The notes beneath the pieces are model-generated. The model had not been told where the DNA came from, ran no database searches, and was given only the letters and a program-made list of their open reading frames with translations. From contig CM045763.1 in assembly GCA_025200525.1 (NCBI GenBank), positions 88,006,131 to 88,070,130 of the forward strand: DNA of 64,000 nucleotides, in the 5' to 3' direction. Numbering within the stretch: the stretch's first letter is position 1; each line of letters starts with the position of its first letter. Both the position numbers and the translations under genes were made by a program. This document shows positions 57,113-64,000 of this stretch, piece after piece. This stretch comes from Camellia lanceoleosa. Its lineage: Eukaryota; Streptophyta; Magnoliopsida; Ericales; Theaceae.

Positions 57113-57257
57113 AATAGGATCTTAAATTTTATAAAATCTTAAAGGGCTACAATCCTAATAATAAAATCATGTAGGATTGTGCTACGATCCTAATTCTATT
57201 ACGATCCTGATTCTACCAAATTTTTTTTATTTATTTATTATTTAGTTCTTATGCTTC

Positions 57258-57830
57258 AGTTGTTTAGATAGAAAACATTTTCTAGTGGAAAACTTTTTCC
57301 AAAAAATATTTTCCGGAGAAAATATTTTTTTATATTTGGTGGTGGTGGTGATGGTGGAACAAGGTAAAGGTGGAAGTGGAGGTGATGGTGGTGGCATGGT
57401 AGTGTGGCAACGGCAACGGGTGATAGTGGAGGTGGCCGTGGTGATAGTGATGTGGTGGTAGAGGTGAGAGTGGTGGTGGTGGTGGTGGTGGTAGTGGAAC
57501 GAAGGTGGAGGTGGAAGTGGAGGTGATGACGATGGCATGGTGATGGGGCAACTGCAATGGTGATTGTGGAGGTGGCTGTGGTGACGGTGATGTGATGGTG
57601 GAGGTGAGAGTGGTGGTGGTGATGGTGGTGGTGGTGTGATGATGTTAGTAAAATTTTAGTTCATAAAACTTTTTGTAACTTTTAAAAGTGAAAAACGTTT
57701 TCTGTCCAAATAAGTTTATTTTTCATTGACTAATATTTTCCATGAACTTTTGTTTTTTATTGTACCAAACACTAGAAAATACAAAAAATATTTTCCGTAA
57801 AATGTTTTATATCCAAACAAACGAAACGTT
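57258..57830. mobile_element. MITE-like element with a GGT-rich minisatellite core
   Basis: The left TTGTTTAGATAGAAAACATT and the opposite-strand right TTGTTTGGATATAAAACATT, continuing to TTTTC(T/C)(A/G)...GGAAAA, are imperfect inverted ends. The core 57340-57650 is GGT/GGA-rich and consists of about two 141-bp tandem units (GAAGTGGAGGTGATG at 57373 and 57514). His- and Pro-rich minus-strand frames are repeat artefacts. Confidence 0.6.
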
Positions 57831-59301
57831 ATATATGTATAAAAAAATTAGCTGTAAATTCTTTCTCCAGATATTTTCTCAAATTTATGCAAACTTAAAA
57901 GATATATTATAACAAATTTATCATTTTACTTTAATAATTTTAAAATTATTTAACATACATTATTATGTTAACTTTTGTATTGAGAGTAGAATCTCACATT
58001 CTCAGTGCTATTTTACGATCTTATTCGTTCCTCTCGAGGATTCTACTTCAAATCTCGATCTTAACAACATTGCACAAAATATGATTGATTCAAATATGTG
58101 AATTTCATGCATATTCAAAAATTGTATAGACTCCACTCAAAATAATAACTTATATATTATTCTACATTATTCAAAATGTATGTATTTTTCACAAAATTAA
58201 AATTAATGATTCATACACCGAATTTGTTTAGCTCGAATTCATCCAAATGAGTTTCTTTAAAAAAGATACTAACGCACAGAAAACTCTTCTAAAAAAGAGA
58301 CTTATTTAAGTAAATTCAAACTAAATAAATTTAGTGAATATAACGGTGTTGCAGAACAAAAGTGTGTAAATAAATTCCAGCACTATGTACCATTTTAGAT
58401 CCTCAATCACCGATATGTCATGTCATTTTTTAATTAATTTAGTTGAAAGCTTAGTTGTGTTGAGTGTAGGTGCTGTTTAAAGTTGAAGTGGTTATTTTTA
58501 GTTACTTACTGGTTAGTTGGGTACTAAAATGGAAGCATGCATGCAATTCTCTCTATCTCCTAACTAATAGTTTGGGATTAGGTGTTGTGATCTCTCTCTA
58601 TCATAAAAATTAAAGGGAAATTACTTTTTAGTGGTAATTTGAAAATATTATTACATATGTATGAAAAAATTTATAATTTTAATTCTTAATATTAATCAAA
58701 TTTATTATTAATTTATAATTATTTTTCTAGTTTTACACTAATTTTTAATTTTTCCAAAAATTAAATTAACCTAATAATTAATTAATCATACCTACTTGAT
58801 TTTATCAAGTACAAGTTTAAAAAATAGACCAATCATTTTTTTGAAAGAATAAAATTCTTATTTTGATTCAGTTTTTACTATCCATATGTTCAAAACTAAT
58901 TTGGTGAACCCAAAAAAAAAAAATCATTATTTTCATATATTTTTTTGAATAAAAATATTTTTTAATAATTTAAAAATATTTTTTGTTGTGTTTATTTTGA
59001 TAAAATTAATTTATAATTTTAAAAATATATTCTAAAAATAAAATTGAAAAATTCAACAAAAAAAATTTACAAAATAGATTAATTAAATTTTATGGGACAT
59101 GTGATTGACCCATATATAATAGGTCGAAATATTGTGTCCCATCTCATGCATGCATTCTTCATAGCCGTGATCTATAAGGTACGTAGTATATAATAATAAT
59201 AATAATAATATAACACATGACTAATAAGTCAATGCTCCTTTTAAATCCCATTAATCACGCACTACCACAAATTAGATGTCAGTCAGTGAACTCTCTATTC
59301 A

Positions 59302-59333
<32 letters not shown>

Positions 59334-60698
59334 ATCTCTCTCTCATTGGTATGCCGTCACATAGGTTACTTACCACCATTATTAACGACGGAGCTGTTGT
59401 CACTCTCTGTGAATTTTTATAAGGGGACTGGATTGTCTTTTGGTCGGTAGTCGAATTAAACCATCCAGTCTAATTTATTTAAGATCTATTTTGGACTTGG
59501 TTTAATAACTTGAATTATTTAATATATAAAATTTATTAAATATTTTATCTTTATAAAAATTATGTTGATGAATATCAATAATGACTTGATCGGTTCACAT
59601 TTCTATTAATAATTTTTTTAAATCATATTCACCGTTGGTAGAAATGTCAATTGATTAAATGGTTATTGATATTCAATCAATATAATTTTTTACAAGAATG
59701 AAACACTCGGCGAGTTCTATACATTTAACGGTCAGATCATCGATTTAGAATCCGTAATGGGCCCACAAAAACCTAACAATATAATCCAGTCTAATTAAGA
59801 GTGAAAACAAACCTAAACCTTTTATAAAAACCCAAATTACATAGTGATTTTTACATTTTTCTCAATGTATTATTATTATGCTCTCTATACTGTTAATTGT
59901 TTCTATTTTGGCCATTTTATTTTGAATTTTATATCAATTTAATTCAATTCATAATATTAATTAAGATTTTTTTTACCAAAAAAGGTCACTGAGTTTATTT
60001 TAATTTATTGAGTTAACCAAGTTTATTTTTTTTTATCCCTAAAAGCATGTAATATGTCACTTAAATACGTGTTTTCATTAAAAAAAAATACTAATGGGAA
60101 GAATTAATTCGACCAAATTAAAATAAAATCATAAATTCAAGACAAAATTGTGTCAATTAAAATTATAAAAATCAAAATGACATAAGAGTTAAAAGATACA
60201 CTACCAATTTAATTTGTCAATTATAAAATTACTTGCAAAAATGTTAGACCCAAAATTCTTTTAGAATAATGTAATTGAAATATTTTAACTTAAAATGAAA
60301 GTATCATCCACATTTACATTCTAAATTACTCAACTTTGATTAATATAATCTCATCCATTGTTCATTGGTTTGGATTGAAAACTTCCAATAATTATCAGAG
60401 AAAAAATTTCAAAAATTATCATTTTGTATAAAATTTTAAAACTTTTATTTATACAACAGTAGCCGTGAATTTTATGCAGTCAAATTAATAGTGCCACTCA
60501 AAAGGTGGTAAACTTAATAATTTCCATGAGACTGAATTTATGTGACGACAAATTGGAAAAAGCATAGAAATCCAAATAATAATTGAGCTTATAGGGCACA
60601 TACATACGCATCTTATTAAGAGATACAAAACACCACACTACGAGCTTGCAACGATAACCCATCTTTAAGCCATTCAGGGTAATTGACACAACATCTTA
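57831..60698. other. AT-rich intergenic sequence
   Basis: No gene seen. It contains an AAT triplet run near 59191, a CT microsatellite at about 59299-59344, and at about 59570-59770 a block (CTCGGCGAGTTCTATACATT, AACGGTCAGATCATCGATTT) related to the inverted-repeat arms at 60962-61271. Confidence 0.5.
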
Positions 60699-60760
60699 GC
60701 ACTCGTTTGGAAAGAAGAGTTGGGTTAAATTTAGAGCTATTTTAAAAATAAAAAGACTAA

Positions 60761-61517
60761 GGGCTAGTTTGGCATAGTCTAAAAAAAATAAAAAGTCAAA
60801 AAGTTACTCAAAAAGTTAAAAAGATATTACTATTCACCAAAAAAAAATTAAAAAATCAATTTTCTACAAAAAGTACAACTTTGAATTGATGTATGTGCAG
60901 CTGCTGTGCTGCGGCTGTGGACAAAAATGAAATGATTTGGTGTGATTTTCACACACTTTTATTCGGTCCGTGAAAGCCATCACGGGTCCCGTTTTGATAA
61001 TCTTAACCGTTCAATATGTAGAAATCGTCGAGTATTATATATTTGTAAAAAATTATATTAATCGGATATCGATAACTATATGATCAAATCAGTTATGTAC
61101 AGCAAATGGATGGGGTTAGAATTAATAATTGAGAAAAAACAAATCTAATCAGATAGTTATCGATATCCGATCAATGTGATTTTTTATTAGCATATAGTAC
61201 TCGACGAGTTATACACATTGAACGGTTTAGATTACCAAAATGGGACCCATGATGATCCCCACAGGCCGAACAAAACCGTCCAGTGCAATGCCCGAAAAGT
61301 AGTCAATAATTTTCTACTCACATTCCACTTGTGCAGGTTGTACGCCTGTGGCCCACACCTCTCTAATCTTCTCCTACACACTTCTTTATACAATTTTTTA
61401 ATATATATATTTTTCATAAAAAGTCAAAAAGTTAACCCAAATATTCATATTTTTTTCTCAACTTTTTAGTCCAAAAAGACAAAAAGTGCACTTATTTAGG
61501 ACACCCCAAACAATTTT
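60761..61517. mobile_element. Foldback element nested in MITE copy 3
   Basis: The outer ends GTTTGGCATAGTCTAAA and, on the opposite strand, GTTTGGGGTGTCCTAAA are inverted, followed by AAAAAGTCAAAAAGTTA-type sequence on both sides. Inside, 60962-61271 forms a second inverted repeat with arms of about 115 bp (CGGGTCCCGTTTTGATAATC and GATTACCAAAATGGGACCC; GGATATCGATAACTAT and ATAGTTATCGATATCC). No transposase. Confidence 0.6.
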
Positions 61518-61665
61518 AGAAATAGATTTTTTAACTCAATAAGATAAAATATCACGTCCTACTAATAATCATTTAATTTTTTCTCTCACAAAAGTCAAAA
61601 AAACTAAAAAGTCTATTCCAAACGAGATTTTTTAGCCCTAAATTAAAATAACAAAAAAAACTAAG

Positions 61666-62733
61666 GTTACGTTTGGTAGAGTTTTGTAAATATGATTTGA
61701 GAGTATAAGTTGTATTTTGATTGTAAGTTGTGGAATTATGATTTGAGTGTAGAAAATTTGTTTGGTTATGATTTTTTAATAGAGTTTTTAATTGAGTGTG
61801 GAATTGAGTTTTGAAAGTTTAATTTAACATGTGAAATAAGAAAATTTGTTTGATTAGGAGTTTTGAAAAGAATTTTTAAAACTTAATTTAAATTGTTATA
61901 ACTCATAACAAAACACACTGCTTTCATACTATTGAAAATTCTGATCAACACTCATAATCAAACTCTTTTTAAAATTCAATTAAAAAAATTTATTATTAAC
62001 AGAAAATAACATTAATCAATTTTTTAATTGAAAATACTATAAAGGAAATAATTTTGTTTCAAAATAAATATTCAAAAAATTTAAATCATAAATATTTAAA
62101 TAATCTAAAAAATTTAATAAGAAAAAAATTAAAATAAATATTCAAAAAATTTAAATCGCAAAAATTTAAATAATTTAAATATTCAAAAATTTTAAATAAT
62201 TTAAAATGTTAATATTTTAAATTTAAAAATAACTCTACACTCAAATCATAACCAAACACATAACTCGAAACTCCATACTACTTTCACAACTCTACACTCA
62301 AATCGTAACCAAATACATAACAAAAAAATTAAAATATTTAAAAATATTTTTATAAAATAGAGTTTGAATTTATTTTTACAAAATATTTTAAAATTTAAAA
62401 AATTAAAATCGTAATATTTTGAAATTAAAATATTTAAAAATATTCAAAAAATTTAAAAAATAAAAAAATCATAACATATTTAAATATTTCAAATCTTAGC
62501 AAAATTAAAATATTTTTAAAATATTTAAATATTTAAAATATTGATTTGAATTGAGTTTTGAAAAGAGTTTTGAATTATATGTTCGGTTATGAGTTTTGAA
62601 AAGTAATTATTATGTTTTGAATTGAGTTTTGAACAATGGATGTAGAATTATGATTTGAAAGATCAAAACAAACAACACACTTAAATCAATAGGTGGAACT
62701 ATAATTTGAAAGGATTACCAAACGGAACGTAAC
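61666..62733. mobile_element. MITE-like element nested in MITE copy 3
   Basis: The left GGTTACGTTTGGTAGAGTTT and the opposite-strand right GTTACGTTCCGTTTGGTAAT are inverted ends. The interior is repetitive (AAATATTTAAA, TTGAGTTTTGAA words) and non-coding, about 1070 bp. Flanks do not give a clear duplication. Confidence 0.5.
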
Positions 62734-62751
62734 TTACTTCCCAAACCCACT

Positions 62752-63471
62752 CTCCTCCATTTACATTCTTTGATTCAATTACATAATTCAAAATTTAATA
62801 GAGACGAAAACTGTAGTCCTCAAATGAAATGATTGGATCTAAAATATTTAAGAGTATTTATGATTTTTTATTATTTTTTGATACATCTGTCAAAAATTAC
62901 ATTAGGATATTAAGTTCAGGAGTTTTAAATATAACAATCAAACTATAAGGGGATTCGGGTTATTTCACAAAATCATAGGGGGTTAAAGTGTTATTTACAC
63001 TTAAAAAATAGGGAATTTTAGTTTAAGATTCATGATATTAGGATTTTATAAAATAAATGACATGTAATATTTTTATAATAATTAGGATCTCTCAATATTT
63101 TCATATATAGAGAAATTTCAGCTTCATATAGAGATTTCAAAATTGGAGAAAAATGATTGACTAATTTTTCTTAAAATTTTTTTTTTTATCCAATTAGAAA
63201 TTATACTGTACACATGTAGCATTGGTTTTTATTTATTTATTTATTATTTATTAATTAGTTGTTGAGTTGGTTGTTTCTTTGTTGGACTATTGGGCTCCTA
63301 ACTTCTTCAAAGCTGAAATCAAAAAAGCAAATTATATTTTGGATTCATAAGAAGATAAAGAGAGAATCATACAATAAATTTTTCTAGGACTATACCATGA
63401 AAATAATTCCAAGAACTAAAAAAGCATCAGGAAAATTTACACATCAACACTACAATTATCTAAATAGACTA
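62752..63471. other. AT-rich non-coding sequence
   Basis: No gene or element supported. Confidence 0.5.
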
Positions 63472-63712
63472 GGCACCGTTTGGGAAGTGGTTTTGTAGGC
63501 TTTTTTAGCTATTTTAGTCACAAAAGATAAAATAGACTATTTTAGCCATAACAAATAAAATATTACATCCAATCCATAATCATTACACTCTTCTCTCACA
63601 AAAAAAATTAAAAAAGTCAAAAAATCCTTTTCAAACCAAACTTTTTAGCCCAGGCTAAAATAGCCAAAAAAGTCAAAAAGTAAAAAAATCAACCCACTTC
63701 CCAAACTAACCC
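63472..63712. mobile_element. GTTTGGGAAGT-family MITE, copy 4 (complete, 241 bp)
   Basis: Ends GGCACCGTTTGGGAAGTGG and, on the opposite strand, GGGTTAGTTTGGGAAGTGG. The right flank is TAA, the left CTA. The interior has the shared TTTAGCTATTTTAG, CATAATCATTACA and CTCTCACAAAAAAAATTAAA words. This is the reference form for the split and enlarged copies. Confidence 0.75.
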
Positions 63713-63910
63713 TAAAAGTCAGTTAAAAAAAATCAATGTTATACAAATTAATAAATTTCATATATATTTCTTTTTGGACCATATGATTTGTTCTAATTTT
63801 AATATTTTATTGGATTTTTGTACGAATTCCAAAACTTCATGTCATATTTGAGTAAAAAAAATGTTTATATTTATTTTGTTTGTTTTTAAGTTTAAAAAAT
63901 AAACAAATAA

Positions 63911-63949
<39 letters not shown>

Positions 63950-64000
63950 AGTAAGTGGAGGTTAGTTAAAGTGTAAAGTTGTTGTAGTGTCAATTTGCAA
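63713..64000. other. AT-rich end of window with GA microsatellite
   Basis: Non-coding; a (GA)n run at about 63914-63944. Nothing else is recognised. Confidence 0.5.

Larger units (their letters stand above)
60699..62751. mobile_element. GTTTGGGAAGT-family MITE, copy 3, carrying two insertions
   Basis: The left end GCACTCGTTTGGAAAGAAG follows TTA. The middle part 61518-61665 shares AATAATCATTTAATTTTTTCTCTCACAAA-type sequence and CCAAACGAGATTTTTTAGCCC with copies 2 and 4. The right end is ACTTCCCAAACCCACT. Inserted pieces are 60761-61517 and 61666-62733. The right target duplication was not found. Confidence 0.55.

Noticed and set aside
57242..57557. His/Pro-rich minus-strand frames
   Set aside because: Translations of the GGT-rich minisatellite inside a MITE-like element.
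59217..59450. Plus-strand frame with a Leu/Ser signal-peptide-like run
   Set aside because: The run is a CT microsatellite, and the rest has no support.

Overview
This is a window of nuclear DNA from a flowering plant, most likely a eudicot. It is AT-rich, has long microsatellites, and holds no host gene that I can support. Almost everything identifiable is transposable-element sequence: Ty1/copia and Ty3/gypsy LTR retrotransposons, long solo LTRs, MITE-like inverted-repeat elements with 3-bp TAA/TTA target duplications (PIF/Harbinger-like), and the 3' ends of LINEs. I saw no rRNA, tRNA or CRISPR. The coding regions are all retroelement remnants broken by stops and frameshifts.

Layout. 1-9000: MITE-like elements, two minus-strand LINE tails, a cluster of CTCGAG-centred palindromes and AT-rich filler. 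9002-14332: a MITE (TSD TAA) split by a complete 5.1-kb copia element A (minus strand, TSD GGTAG). 15193-56193: one 41-kb stack of nested insertions built on copia element C (minus strand, LTRs at 15193-39470 and 55447-56193). C carries copia element B in its left LTR (15261-38773, TSD ACTAC), a 2.4-kb solo LTR E in its RT region (40737-43160) and copia element D in its 5' region (47769-55272, TSD TCAAT). B's right LTR is split by a Harbinger-like element F (22917-38697, TSD TTA). F is split by a Tat-like gypsy element G (23162-37898, TSD ATAAT/ATAAC), and G's left LTR is split by a 3.75-kb solo LTR H (23545-27293, TSD CCCGG). The chain C>B>F>G>H is five levels deep, with a target-site duplication readable at each level. 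56200-64000: foldback and MITE-like elements, several with microsatellites in their centres, and a MITE (60699 to about 62751) carrying two further insertions.

How the parts work. Each retrotransposon shows the usual order: LTR, primer site, gag, protease, integrase and reverse transcriptase/RNase H for copia; gag, protease, RT, RNase H, a second RNase H and integrase for the Tat-type element G. G also has a 58-bp tandem array and an antisense, apparently spliced gene in its 3' region. Elements B, C and D are one related group. They lack the initiator-Met primer site that A has. Instead the 3' end of the 5' LTR and the adjacent primer-site region form an inverted repeat, and all three keep a conserved open stretch between RNase H and the polypurine tract. 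These shared features, and a 3.3-kb unidentified stretch inside C, are the least explained parts of the window.
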